Shown in pieces: positions 1 to 7,003 of a DNA stretch of 64,000 nt. This DNA comes from CAYNLK01 sp964398055. GTDB taxonomy: Bacteria > Chloroflexota > Anaerolineae > 4572-78 > J111. The position numbers and the translations under genes are program-made. The DNA is taken from assembly GCA_964398055.1 (NCBI GenBank), contig CAYNLK010000027.1:1-64000 (forward strand), read 5' to 3'. Position 1 is the first letter of the stretch. Every line of letters begins with the position of its first letter. The notes below the pieces were generated by a model. It did no database searches, was not told where the DNA came from, and saw only the letters and a list, made by a program, of their open reading frames with translations.

Positions 1-104
1 CCCAAGGATACTTCTGATGGCCTTACTGGTCAATTTTACATTGACAGACTACTAGGCAAACTGTCCATTTTCCTATCGTTGATTTTCTTAACTCCTATGG
101 CTGG

Positions 105-485
105 ATGAAGATTTCAGATGAAAATGGTTGGCAGGGGAAGTATACGCACCGACAATGGCAGCCACAGATTCAAGTTCATTCATATCCTGGTCAAGGTGAT
201 GTCGTAGCTACATTGTGTTCAAGTTATACGCTGCGTGTTGAGAGTAAAAAAGGGCCGCTCTTGAAAAGTAAAAGTTCTTTAGAATATCCTCTTATTCGTG
301 AAGCACTTGGGCAACTTTTGACAGTTGAAGAGGTAGGTGATAAAGATATATTGGCTGTTGCCGTACCTTATTCGGATAAGTTCGCTGCTTTAGCTAGACG
401 ATGGCGTGAAGCTCCTTTAATTCAAAGATTTGGTATACGCATTTTGACGGTAGACCGACAAAACAAGGTTGATGGATTTGATTAA
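105..485 (+). CDS. Small PD-(D/E)xK-like protein, 5' end unclear (cassette 1)
   Basis: Unrecognised 126-residue product. A Gly-Asp-Val-Val stretch followed about 13 residues later by Glu-Ser-Lys (GDVV...RVESKKG) resembles the D...ExK core of the PD-(D/E)xK nuclease fold, and the C-terminal part (EYPLIREALGQLL, PYSDKF, RFGIRILTVD) looks well ordered. The same frame stays open back to base 45 and encodes plausible protein (HFPIVDFLNSYGW), yet it contains no ATG/GTG/TTG before 105 and an in-frame stop at 42-44. The native N-terminus is therefore probably lost through a frameshift or lies upstream of the window in another frame. It is followed at 544 by an attC-like site, so it would be the gene of a cassette. 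The nuclease assignment is inference from a weak motif. Confidence 0.5.
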   Translation: MKISDENGWQGKYTHRQWQPQIQVHSYPGQGDVVATLCSSYTLRVESKKGPLLKSKSSLEYPLIREALGQLLTVEEVGDKDILAVAVPYSDKFAALARRWREAPLIQRFGIRILTVDRQNKVDGFD

Positions 486-543
486 AAATATTTGGCGGTA
501 CTTTGGTTTTGTTAGGTAGTATTACACTTTGGAGTAAAAGGTG

Positions 544-667
544 GCCCAACAAGCGTTTGCACCCGACAACCTACCGCCCGGTTTTTCAAGGGCTGCGCGC
601 CAGCCACAACACCTTTGGTTGAGATAAGTCTTGCTGGCCCCCAATCGTGTGATGGGCGGCGTTGGGC
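544..667 (+). repeat. attC-like integron recombination site 1
   Basis: The 124 bp element begins with GCCCAAC (R'', consensus RYYYAAC) and ends with GTTGGGC (R', consensus GTTRRRY), which are exact reverse complements. After a 5 bp spacer the left arm contains TTTGCACCCGA, and the right arm, read in reverse complement, has a related box (CATCACACGA). It shares blocks (CAACAA, ACCCGAC, CTACCGC, GTTTTTCAA, GCCAGCCA, CTTGCTGGCCC) in the same order with the element at 1619-1744. It lies directly between two same-strand genes, as expected for a cassette junction; the predicted crossover point is between 661 and 662. Confidence 0.75.
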
Positions 668-726
668 GGCTGGAACAGCTTAGAAGCCAGCAGGGTTTAA
701 GGCCGGATTGTAAAGAGGCTGAACAT

Positions 727-1557
727 ATGTCCGAGATTACGAATCAAAATCTGAGTGGTGTGGCCGAAACATTGCTCATTCCGCTTTACATTCGAGCCAT
801 TGAATCACAGCGCCCCGATGCCCTGCTCAAAGACGAGAAAGCCGTGGCGTTGGTTGCGCAGTTGGATTCAGATTTCTCGCGGATCAAACAACTCAAGATT
901 GGTGAGGATGATCAGGTAGCACTGGTCCTACGTAATCGAGAGTTCGACCACTATGTGCGGGATTTTCTAGTCCGTTACCCGGAAGCGGTTGTGGTCCATA
1001 TTGGCTGCGGCCTCGATGCACGTTTTGAGCGGGTGGATAATGGCCTGGTAGAGTGGTATGACCTTGATTTACCGGAAGTCATTGAACTGCGCCGGAAGTT
1101 TATCGGCGGCGAAGGGGTGCGCTACCATTTCCTGGCTTGTTCGATGTTCGACAGTGCCTGGCTAAACACAGTGAGCATCCATCGCCAGCGTCCTTTTCTC
1201 TTTCTGGCCGAGGGTGTTTTGATGTACTTTGAAGAAGCACAAGTCAAGTCGTTGGTGCTGGCGTTGCGGGAACATTTTCCTGGTGCGGAACTGGTCTGCG
1301 ATGCATTTTCACCGTTCCTGGTCTGGGCTAACAACCTGAGGATCGCCCGCACCAAAATCGGTGCCCGCTATTCCTGGGGACTGAAACGCGGCAAAGACCT
1401 GGAAAGGTGGGGCGATGGTATCTGTCTGCTAGATGAGTGGTTTCCTTTTGACCGTCCTGAGCCGCGCTTGGCTTATCTTCGCTGGATGCGTTATATTCCA
1501 GTGCTGGCCAAAGTCATGGGCATATTTCATTATCGGCTTGGACAAACAGTCGGATGA
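727..1557 (+). CDS. Class I SAM O-methyltransferase, LCM/TcmP family (cassette 2)
   Basis: A 276-residue methyltransferase of the leucine carboxyl methyltransferase-like family (COG3315, PF04072), which uses S-adenosylmethionine to methylate small molecules or carboxyl groups; the substrate here is unknown. The SAM-binding glycine motif VVHIGCGLDARFER and the following acidic strand YDLDLPEVIELRRKF are intact, as is the FLAEGVLMYF segment. The frame is open back to 631, but ATG 727 is preceded by an AAGAGG ribosome site and the extension reads through the attC element, so 727 is preferred. Flanked by attC-like sites at 544-667 and 1619-1744, it forms a cassette of about 1.08 kb. No promoter of its own is evident. 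Confidence 0.85.
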   Translation: MSEITNQNLSGVAETLLIPLYIRAIESQRPDALLKDEKAVALVAQLDSDFSRIKQLKIGEDDQVALVLRNREFDHYVRDFLVRYPEAVVVHIGCGLDARFERVDNGLVEWYDLDLPEVIELRRKFIGGEGVRYHFLACSMFDSAWLNTVSIHRQRPFLFLAEGVLMYFEEAQVKSLVLALREHFPGAELVCDAFSPFLVWANNLRIARTKIGARYSWGLKRGKDLERWGDGICLLDEWFPFDRPEPRLAYLRWMRYIPVLAKVMGIFHYRLGQTVG

Positions 1558-1618
1558 AAAGACTATACCACATGTACGCGGCTCACTGATGGAGTGCATG
1601 CTTATACCAACAAAAGCC

Positions 1619-1744
1619 GTCCAACAACGGCATGAACCCGACTTGACTACCGCTGCGTTTTTCAACCTCGTCTTGCCAGCCAAGTTGTCGTAAAATGTAA
1701 CTGATCTTGCTGGCCCGTAAGCGGCTGAACCACAGGCGTTGGGT
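1619..1744 (+). repeat. attC-like integron recombination site 2
   Basis: This 126 bp element starts with GTCCAAC and ends with GTTGGGT, fitting RYYYAAC and GTTRRRY. It aligns along its length with the site at 544-667, sharing at least six conserved blocks in the same order despite lying between unrelated genes. Inner arms AACCCGAC and (reverse complement of the right side) CAGCCGC are partly complementary. It closes the methyltransferase cassette; the predicted crossover is between 1738 and 1739. Confidence 0.75.
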
Positions 1745-1798
1745 AGACTCATTCTCTGCCTACACAAGGCCAAATTCCAAGATTTTACAAAAGCATAA

Positions 1799-1827
1799 TT
1801 GCACGGCAACCGTGAAAGGGGTATAAT
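1799..1827 (+). promoter_or_regulatory. Sigma-70-type promoter of higBA
   Basis: TTGCAC (1799-1804), a 17 bp spacer and a perfect TATAAT (1822-1827) lie 18 bp before the toxin start codon. The cassette thus carries its own promoter, as is usual for toxin-antitoxin cassettes. Confidence 0.7.
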
Positions 1828-1845
1828 GTTGTTATTGAGGTTAGG

Positions 1846-2136
1846 ATGATTGTTTCCTTCAAAGATAACGCCACCGCAGACCTGTATCACGGACGAGAAA
1901 CTAACCGAGTACGCCGGTTTCCACCCGATGTAAAACGTATTGCCCTGCGTAAGTTGGATATCCTCAATGCCGCACACACCCTGGAAGATTTACGAGAACC
2001 GCCGGGGAATCGGTTGAAAGCCTTAAAAGGAGATTTATTGGGCTATCATAGTATTCGGGTCAATGAGCAATGGCGTATCGTCTTTCGGTATGAAGGTAAT
2101 AATGCCAGTGAGGTGATATTGACCGATTATCACTGA
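1846..2136 (+). CDS. higB: HigB/RelE-family mRNA-interferase toxin
   Basis: A 96-residue toxin of the HigB/RelE superfamily (PF05015), which cleaves mRNA on the ribosome when freed from its antitoxin. Features seen: the basic helix FPPDVKRIALRKLDILNAA, the LEDLREPPGNRLKALKGD loop, and the core strands YHSIRVNEQWRIVFRY with the C-terminal EVILTDYH, all characteristic of host-inhibition-of-growth toxins. GAGG lies 5 bp before the ATG. The antitoxin gene follows after 29 bp in the toxin-first order typical of HigBA. The pair is bracketed by attC-like sites, fitting the frequent use of toxin-antitoxin modules to stabilise cassette arrays. Confidence 0.92.
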   Translation: MIVSFKDNATADLYHGRETNRVRRFPPDVKRIALRKLDILNAAHTLEDLREPPGNRLKALKGDLLGYHSIRVNEQWRIVFRYEGNNASEVILTDYH

Positions 2137-2165
2137 AGATCATCAAGAGAGAATGGATAGAGCAT

Positions 2166-2453
2166 ATGTTACCCGAAAATAGAGTGAGCACCCATCCGGG
2201 CGAGATTTTGAAAGAAGAATTTCTGGAGCCATTGGGGATAACGCAAGTAGCCTTTGCCAAACATCTGGAGATACCAGTGCAGCGGGTGAATGAGATCGTG
2301 CGAGGAAAACGAGGCGTGACACCAGAGACGGCGTGGTTATTTTCCCAGGCCTTGGGAACGACGCCTCAATTCTGGCTAAACTTACAGAATGCATATGATT
2401 TAACGAGTAACCGACCCCGTCGAGAGGTAGAACCACTGGTCAAAGCAGCGTAA
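2166..2453 (+). CDS. higA: HigA-family XRE antitoxin
   Basis: A 95-residue antitoxin of the HigA family with an XRE helix-turn-helix. The opening THPGEILKEEFLEPLGITQ, the recognition region VQRVNEIVRGKRGVTPETAWLFSQALGTTPQFWLNLQNAYDL and the short acidic/basic tail match the VapI/HigA group closely. It should neutralise the toxin encoded just upstream and repress the shared promoter at 1799-1827. It is the last gene before the third attC-like element. Confidence 0.93.
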   Translation: MLPENRVSTHPGEILKEEFLEPLGITQVAFAKHLEIPVQRVNEIVRGKRGVTPETAWLFSQALGTTPQFWLNLQNAYDLTSNRPRREVEPLVKAA

Positions 2454-2502
2454 AGGTAAAAGGTAAGGAATGTGGTGTAACTCTCCCAAACCCCAAAGGT
2501 CC

Positions 2503-2604
2503 ACCCAACATTGCCGTTTGTGCCGACCCATTGAGCTGGGTTTTTACCGCAAGGCTTGGTCTTAATTGAGGTTGTCTTTGGGCGGTACAACGGCGGCGTT
2601 GAGC
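2503..2604 (+). repeat. attC-like integron recombination site 3
   Basis: A 102 bp element beginning ACCCAAC and ending GTTGAGC (RYYYAAC / GTTRRRY). This is the clearest of the three: after the 5 bp spacer the left box CGTTTGTGCCG pairs with the right box CGGTACAACG with one unpaired T and one mismatch, reproducing the L''/L' pairing with an extrahelical base that integron integrases recognise. It closes the HigBA cassette. The right arm also sits in a GGCGGC/GCCGCC hairpin (2592-2608). Confidence 0.78.
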
Positions 2605-2654
2605 CGCCGGAAAGTATTGATCCAACACGAAGAAATACGGGGAGTAAAAAGAAG

Positions 2655-3344
2655 ATGACTCGCAGAAAACAATCGCAAGGCGAATGTGTCTTTTGTGGTC
2701 GAGCCATGACCAAGAGTGGCCTGAGTAAACACTTAAAAAGTTGCCCGCAACGGCAAGCCGCGATCAAGGCGGCTGAAAGTAACCAGCCAGCCGGTCAAAC
2801 CGGGCGTCTCTATCATCTGCAAATTCAAGATGCCTGGTCGCCCGATTTCTGGTTGCACATCGAGATGAAGGGTGATGCCAGTTTAAAGGATTTGGACCAC
2901 TATTTGCGGGCAATTTGGCTGGAGTGCTGCGGGCATCTCAGTCAATTTTCAGTGGGAGGCTGGCGGGGCCAAGAGATTCCAATGAGCCGAAAGATCGAGC
3001 GTGTCTTTGAGCCGGGGGTGGAATTAACCCATATTTATGATTTTGGGACATCATCGGAAACGTTGGTCAAGGCGGTAGATATAAGAACAGGCAGCCCATT
3101 GACCAAGCAGCCGATTTATCTGCTGGCCCGGAACAACATGCCCGAGGCGGTCTGCGCGGAATGTGGCGAGCCGGCCGGCTGGCTGTGTATGGAATGTTTA
3201 ATTGAAGCCGGCGAGTGGACCACTTTGTGCGAGAAACACGCGGCCCAACATCCCCATCACGATTACGGGGAGCCAATTCCGTTAGTGAATTCACCCCGCC
3301 TGGGGATGTGTGGCTATGATGGGCCGGCAGAACCACCTTATTAA
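2655..3344 (+). CDS. pRiA4b ORF-3-like protein with N-terminal zinc finger
   Basis: A 229-residue protein. Residues about 10-32 form a C-x2-C-x9-H-x3-C finger (CVFCGRAMTKSGLSKHLKSC). The central part, YHLQIQDAWSPDFWLHIEM to the IYDFGTSSE segment, matches the plasmid pRiA4b ORF-3 family (PF07929), whose function is unknown. The C-terminus is Cys/His-rich (CAECGEPAGWLCMEC, CEKHAAQHPHHDYGEP), suggesting a second metal site. ATG 2655 is chosen over the longer frame from 2556, since the extension would run through the attC-like element; AAAAAGAAG precedes it. It lies just after the last attC-like site and has none of its own, so it is either the chromosomal flank or a terminal cassette that has lost its site. 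Confidence 0.8.
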   Translation: MTRRKQSQGECVFCGRAMTKSGLSKHLKSCPQRQAAIKAAESNQPAGQTGRLYHLQIQDAWSPDFWLHIEMKGDASLKDLDHYLRAIWLECCGHLSQFSVGGWRGQEIPMSRKIERVFEPGVELTHIYDFGTSSETLVKAVDIRTGSPLTKQPIYLLARNNMPEAVCAECGEPAGWLCMECLIEAGEWTTLCEKHAAQHPHHDYGEPIPLVNSPRLGMCGYDGPAEPPY

Positions 3345-3429
3345 GTTTTAGACATCGTATCGAATTGTGTGCTTGAGCAATCTCTATTTTGAAACAGGAC
3401 CCGGACACTTGCGCCGGCACGCAGTGCAG

Positions 3430-3610
3430 GTGTTACACGGATTTCACGGATTGTTTTCTAATTTTATCCGTTCGATCCGTCGAATCCGTGTCCCATATTC
3501 TTTAAGCACATAATTTGTAGACTATGTGCGGGCGGCATAGGGATGCCGCCCCCCACCCCAACCCCTCCCCCGAATCGGCGCGCAAGCGGGGGCCAGGGGA
3601 GGGGGTATTT
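3430..3610. repeat. Intergenic repeats: CACGGATT copies and a G/C-rich hairpin
   Basis: No gene is visible between 3345 and 3625. Bases 3436-3490 hold short copies of CACGGAT/ATCCGT on both strands. Bases 3545-3607 form a hairpin with arms CCCCTCCCC and GGGGAGGGG just after the 3' end of the minus-strand nitroreductase gene; it lacks a clear T-run, so terminator function is uncertain. Confidence 0.45.
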
Positions 3611-3625
3611 TCAAGGGAGTGAGAA

Positions 3626-4135
3626 TCACCAGCGCTCGTAGCGCACCAACTCCGCCAGCGGTTTGCGTTCCTTCGATTTAGGCTCATCGGCCGGGTAGCC
3701 CAGCGGGGTGAAGGCCACCGGCTCGGCCTCCGGCGGCAGGCCCAGCACCTCCCGCGCCGCCGCCGGATCGAAAGCGGCCACCCAGCAGGTGCCCAGGCCC
3801 AAATCCGTGGCCGCCAGGGTGATGTAGTCCATCGCAATGGCCGCATCCACGTACACATAGTTCTGCCCGTCCCGGCGAGTCCAGGCGTCGCCCGGCAGTC
3901 CGACGACGGCGATGACCAGCGGGGCCTGGTGGAACCAACTGCGATGGTAAACGCGGCGCAACTCCTCCTCGCGGCCCTGGGTTTTGATCACAATTACCTG
4001 AAATGGCTGGCGATTGGCCGCGGTCGGGGCCAGCCGGGCCGCCTCCAAAACCTGCTGCAACTTGTCCGCTTCCACCGGATCGGCTTTGTAGGCTCGGACG
4101 CTGTAACGATGTTGGATGAGTTCGGCAAAGTTCAT
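3626..4135 (-). CDS. Nitroreductase-family FMN protein
   Basis: A 169-residue member of the nitroreductase family (PF00881), flavoenzymes that use NAD(P)H to reduce nitro groups, quinones or enones. Diagnostic parts are the N-terminal HRYSVRAY phosphate-binding segment, the ARLAPTAANRQPF motif and the C-terminal LGYPADEPKSKERKPLAELV, all where expected. The protein is a compact single-domain version. AAGGAG lies upstream of the ATG. It appears monocistronic, with an intergenic hairpin behind it and the MBL-fold gene upstream in the same direction. The substrate cannot be inferred. Confidence 0.88.
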   Translation of the reverse strand: MNFAELIQHRYSVRAYKADPVEADKLQQVLEAARLAPTAANRQPFQVIVIKTQGREEELRRVYHRSWFHQAPLVIAVVGLPGDAWTRRDGQNYVYVDAAIAMDYITLAATDLGLGTCWVAAFDPAAAREVLGLPPEAEPVAFTPLGYPADEPKSKERKPLAELVRYERW

Positions 4136-4212
4136 GGGTTAGCTCCTTGGTTGGTTAGTTGGTTGATTTTGCAGCCCGGATGAGGCCAGAGTTACCTCTT
4201 TCTTCACCCCCC

Positions 4213-5181
4213 TCACTCTATGCGCCGGGAATAATAGTGCCACACCCCCGCCTCGGCTTGAACCTCCACCCAGCCTTGAGCGGCCAACAAATCGAGATAG
4301 CCCAGCAGCATCCACAGGCCGGCCAGGTGAAGCTGGCCAGGGTACATTTCGGCCAGCAATGCGGCCACAGTGTGACGCCCGCTTGCGATCAACTGCAAAC
4401 ATTCGGCCATGCGCTGCTCGATCCGGTTACGCTGGCTTTGGATGACCGCCCGGTGATCGCCAAACGGCTCGCCGTGGCCGGGGTAGACCTGCTCGACCTC
4501 CAACGCCTCGACCATGTCCAAAGACTCCAGGAATTGGGCCAGGGCCGGGCGGGTGACCGCATCACCCTCAGCCGGTCGCTCCAACACCGGCGCCGGCGTC
4601 TTGGCTAACAGCATATCGGCGGCCAGCAGTTGGCGGCTGCCGGCCTGGTAGAAACAGGTTTGGGCGCTGGCATGGCCGGGCGCATGGAGCGCCTGCCAGG
4701 GCAGGCCGCCAAGCTGAAGGGTGGCCCCCACTTGAAAAGTCGTTACCCGCTCGGCCGGCGCCGCCTCGCAGACCGAAGCCAACATCGCCAACTGATCCAA
4801 AATCAGTTGGTTCAGCCCGGCCGGAAAATCCCAGCGGGGCAAATAAACCTCCTGATAATAAGTCCGCCGTTGAAACAGAAAGTTGGGCAGATCGAGCAGC
4901 CAAGGTTGGCCCAGGTCAGCAATCCAGATATCGGCCTGGCTGGCGGCGCTAATTCGGCCAGCCTGGCCGCAATGGTCCACGTGGGGGTGGGTGATGACTA
5001 CCCGGGCCAGGTCAGTGACGGTGAGACCATGCCGGCTCAAGCCGGCTTGCAGCGCCGCCCAACTGGCTTCAGATTTGATCCCGGTATCGACCAACACCGC
5101 TTCCGGTTCGGTGAAGAGGTAGACATTCACTGTGCCAAACTGAAAACCGGTCGGCAGTGCCAGACGGATTGGCTGGTTCAT
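4213..5181 (-). CDS. Metallo-beta-lactamase-fold hydrolase
   Basis: A 322-residue metallo-beta-lactamase superfamily hydrolase. The zinc signature is complete: THPHVDH near residue 75, then the metal ligands in HAPGHASAQ, LLAADML and YPGHGEP. A helical C-terminal winged-helix-like tail (about 260-322) resembles that of LACTB2/RNase Z-like family proteins. ATG 5181 is preferred because GGGGAGG lies 7 bp upstream; the frame open to 5268 would pass through an intrinsic terminator hairpin. The substrate is unknown; thioesters or nucleotide-like esters are common in this group. Confidence 0.85.
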   Translation of the reverse strand: MNQPIRLALPTGFQFGTVNVYLFTEPEAVLVDTGIKSEASWAALQAGLSRHGLTVTDLARVVITHPHVDHCGQAGRISAASQADIWIADLGQPWLLDLPNFLFQRRTYYQEVYLPRWDFPAGLNQLILDQLAMLASVCEAAPAERVTTFQVGATLQLGGLPWQALHAPGHASAQTCFYQAGSRQLLAADMLLAKTPAPVLERPAEGDAVTRPALAQFLESLDMVEALEVEQVYPGHGEPFGDHRAVIQSQRNRIEQRMAECLQLIASGRHTVAALLAEMYPGQLHLAGLWMLLGYLDLLAAQGWVEVQAEAGVWHYYSRRIE

Positions 5182-5221
5182 CGAAGACCTCCCCGATAAG
5201 TATACCACATTTTTGGGAGTC

Positions 5222-5256
5222 AAAAAGCCACCCGGGATATCTTTCCCGGGTGGCTT
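5222..5256 (-). terminator. Intrinsic terminator after the small membrane protein gene
   Basis: A perfect 12 bp stem, AAGCCACCCGGG paired with CCCGGGTGGCTT, is followed on the minus strand by a run of five T. It separates the small membrane protein gene from the MBL-fold gene. Confidence 0.88.
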
Positions 5257-5294
5257 GATCAAATTCAACGATATTTTGAAGAAAAGCGAGCGGC

Positions 5295-5522
5295 TTAATT
5301 CTCGGCCAGCGGCGTAAATTGCTGCCGGGTAATGTCACGCTGCGGTTGGGCATCGGTGAGCTGGGCGTACTGAATTTCCTCCACTGCGGCCGGAGCCACA
5401 ATCTGGTTGGTTGTATCAGCCTGAACCGGCTGTAAGTCACTCACCACCAGCATAAAAATGACCAGGTAAAGGGTCAGGACTGCCAGAAAAGCGCCGGTGA
5501 GGATTAATTTAAAGCGAGCCAT
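5295..5522 (-). CDS. Small single-pass membrane protein
   Basis: A 75-residue protein with one hydrophobic segment near the N-terminus (LILTGAFLAVLTLYLVIFML) followed by a polar, Gln-rich tail of about 45 residues that should lie outside the membrane. No family is recognised. ATG 5522 is chosen because GAGG lies at a normal distance; an ATG at 5537 in the same frame is possible but overlaps that ribosome site. A strong terminator follows directly, so it looks monocistronic. Confidence 0.6.
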   Translation of the reverse strand: MARFKLILTGAFLAVLTLYLVIFMLVVSDLQPVQADTTNQIVAPAAVEEIQYAQLTDAQPQRDITRQQFTPLAEN

Positions 5523-5537
5523 TGGTTGGAACCTCAT

Positions 5538-5871
5538 TTCCGTTCAAAGTTAGCGTCATTGTAACAGATTCGAGGTTTGTTGTAATCAGCCGGGAGTCGG
5601 ATTGTGACTAGGCCGAAGGATTGCTTTTGAGGCGGGGAGAAGATGCGCTGTACGCGTAGCCGGTACGACAAATGTCGTAGGTGAACCGGCCCATGAATCG
5701 GAAAAGCCAGGTTGCCCATACCTGGCTTTCCAAAAAGGAGGAGAAGAGAGTATCACATCATTGTGTTACGCCCTTGATTATACCTGGAAAACCTTGACTC
5801 AACTTGACGTCTACTTGCTGCTAAGACTACGCTCGACAAACGCTGCGGCCATAAGCTTAGAATGATTTAGA
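5538..5871. other. Gene-free interval with two hairpins
   Basis: No coding sequence is seen. Bases 5661-5692 contain nested inverted repeats (GCCGGT...ACCGGC around ACGACAAATGTCGT). Bases 5703-5729 form a hairpin (AAAGCCAGG / CCTGGCTTT). Their role is unclear; the second could act as a weak terminator ahead of the PRPP synthetase promoter. Confidence 0.4.
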
Positions 5872-5900
5872 TTTACAGCCAGGCGAGTGTATGATAGAAT
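5872..5900 (+). promoter_or_regulatory. Promoter of the PRPP synthetase gene
   Basis: TTTACA (5872-5877) and TAGAAT (5895-5900) are separated by 17 bp and lie about 50 bp before the chosen start codon. Confidence 0.55.
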
Positions 5901-5950
5901 AAGCGCCCGTTAATGAGGATAGTTTGTTAGAACAAAAAGGAGCGGAAACT

Positions 5951-6934
5951 TTGAGCCAAGCCGAATCTATTCAAGTAAACAGAATTGAAGACCTTTGTAT
6001 TTTTTCCGGCACGGCCAACCGGCCCCTGGCCGAGGCCATCTGCCGGCAGTTGGGCATCGAGCTTTCGCCGCTGACCGTGACTCACCTGGCCGACACTGAA
6101 ATCCATGTACAGATCGACAAGCTGGTGCGTCACCAGGACGTGTTTGTAGTCCAGCCTTGCTCGGCCCCGGTGAATGACAATCTGGTCGAACTGCTGCTGC
6201 TCCTCGACGCCTTTCGCCGGGCTTCGGCCCAGCGGATCAACGTGGTGATGCCCTACTTTCCCTATGCTCGCCAGGACCGCATGTCTCACGGCCGCGAAGC
6301 GATCAGCGCCAAGCTGGTGGCCCGGGCCCTGGAGATGGCCGGGGCCAGCCGGGTAATCTACGTGGACATTCACGCCCTCCAGATTCAGGGCTTTTTCGAC
6401 ATTCCGGTTGACACGCTCTCGGCCCTGCCGGCGCTGGCCAGTTACTTTCAAATCGATCCCCGCTTTGCCAAAGAGAGAACGGTCATTGTCTCGCCCGATG
6501 TTGGCCGGGCCAGGCTGGCCGGCAAATACGCCGAACTACTCGAATTGCCCCTGGTGGTGATGCACAAACGGCGCCTCAGCTTCAGTGAAACCATAGCCGC
6601 CACCGTCGTCGGCGATATCAATGGCAAGACGGCCATCTTGATCGATGACCTGGTGGCCGGCGGCAGCGTGCTCGACCAGATCCCGGCGCTCATCGAGGCC
6701 GGGGCCGAACCGCCGGTTTACCTGTCGATCACCCATCCGGTGCTGCTGCCGTCGGCCCTGGCCCGGCTGGACCGCGAGGAGATTGCCGAGTTGGTGACGA
6801 CCGACAGTATTTACCTGCCGCCGGCCAAACACCATCCCAAGATCAGGATTCAGTCGATTGCCGGGCTGCTGGCCGAGGTCATCTCCCGGATTCACTGCGG
6901 CCAGTCGGTCAGTCCGCTGCTCAATCTGCTGTAA
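5951..6934 (+). CDS. prs: Ribose-phosphate pyrophosphokinase (PRPP synthetase), divergent
   Basis: A 327-residue PRPP synthetase-family protein that would transfer pyrophosphate from ATP to ribose 5-phosphate for nucleotide, His and Trp synthesis. Seen: the N-terminal FSGTANRPLAEAI, the signature YFPYARQDR, the metal/ATP segment DIHALQIQGFF and the catalytic KRR. The PRPP-binding loop, usually DDxxDTGGT, is altered to DDLVAGGSV (codons at 6641-6670), losing the second Asp and the Thr. TTG 5951 is chosen because AGGAG lies 8 bp upstream; a TTG at 5924 is also in frame. The altered loop may mean changed activity or a regulatory paralogue. Confidence 0.82.
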   Translation: MSQAESIQVNRIEDLCIFSGTANRPLAEAICRQLGIELSPLTVTHLADTEIHVQIDKLVRHQDVFVVQPCSAPVNDNLVELLLLLDAFRRASAQRINVVMPYFPYARQDRMSHGREAISAKLVARALEMAGASRVIYVDIHALQIQGFFDIPVDTLSALPALASYFQIDPRFAKERTVIVSPDVGRARLAGKYAELLELPLVVMHKRRLSFSETIAATVVGDINGKTAILIDDLVAGGSVLDQIPALIEAGAEPPVYLSITHPVLLPSALARLDREEIAELVTTDSIYLPPAKHHPKIRIQSIAGLLAEVISRIHCGQSVSPLLNLL

Positions 6935-7003
6935 TGACTACTAAGTTTGCATCTGTGAGGAATCAGGCAGCGCCGTTCAGCTCTGCGCGCCTAATGTGGG
7001 GGA

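Noticed and set aside
1..2604. Integron integrase gene
   Set aside because: No tyrosine recombinase is encoded in the window; only attC-like sites and cassette genes are seen.
5703..5729. Terminator ahead of the PRPP synthetase gene
   Set aside because: The hairpin is short and followed by only three T before C, so it is kept only as a note in the gap description.
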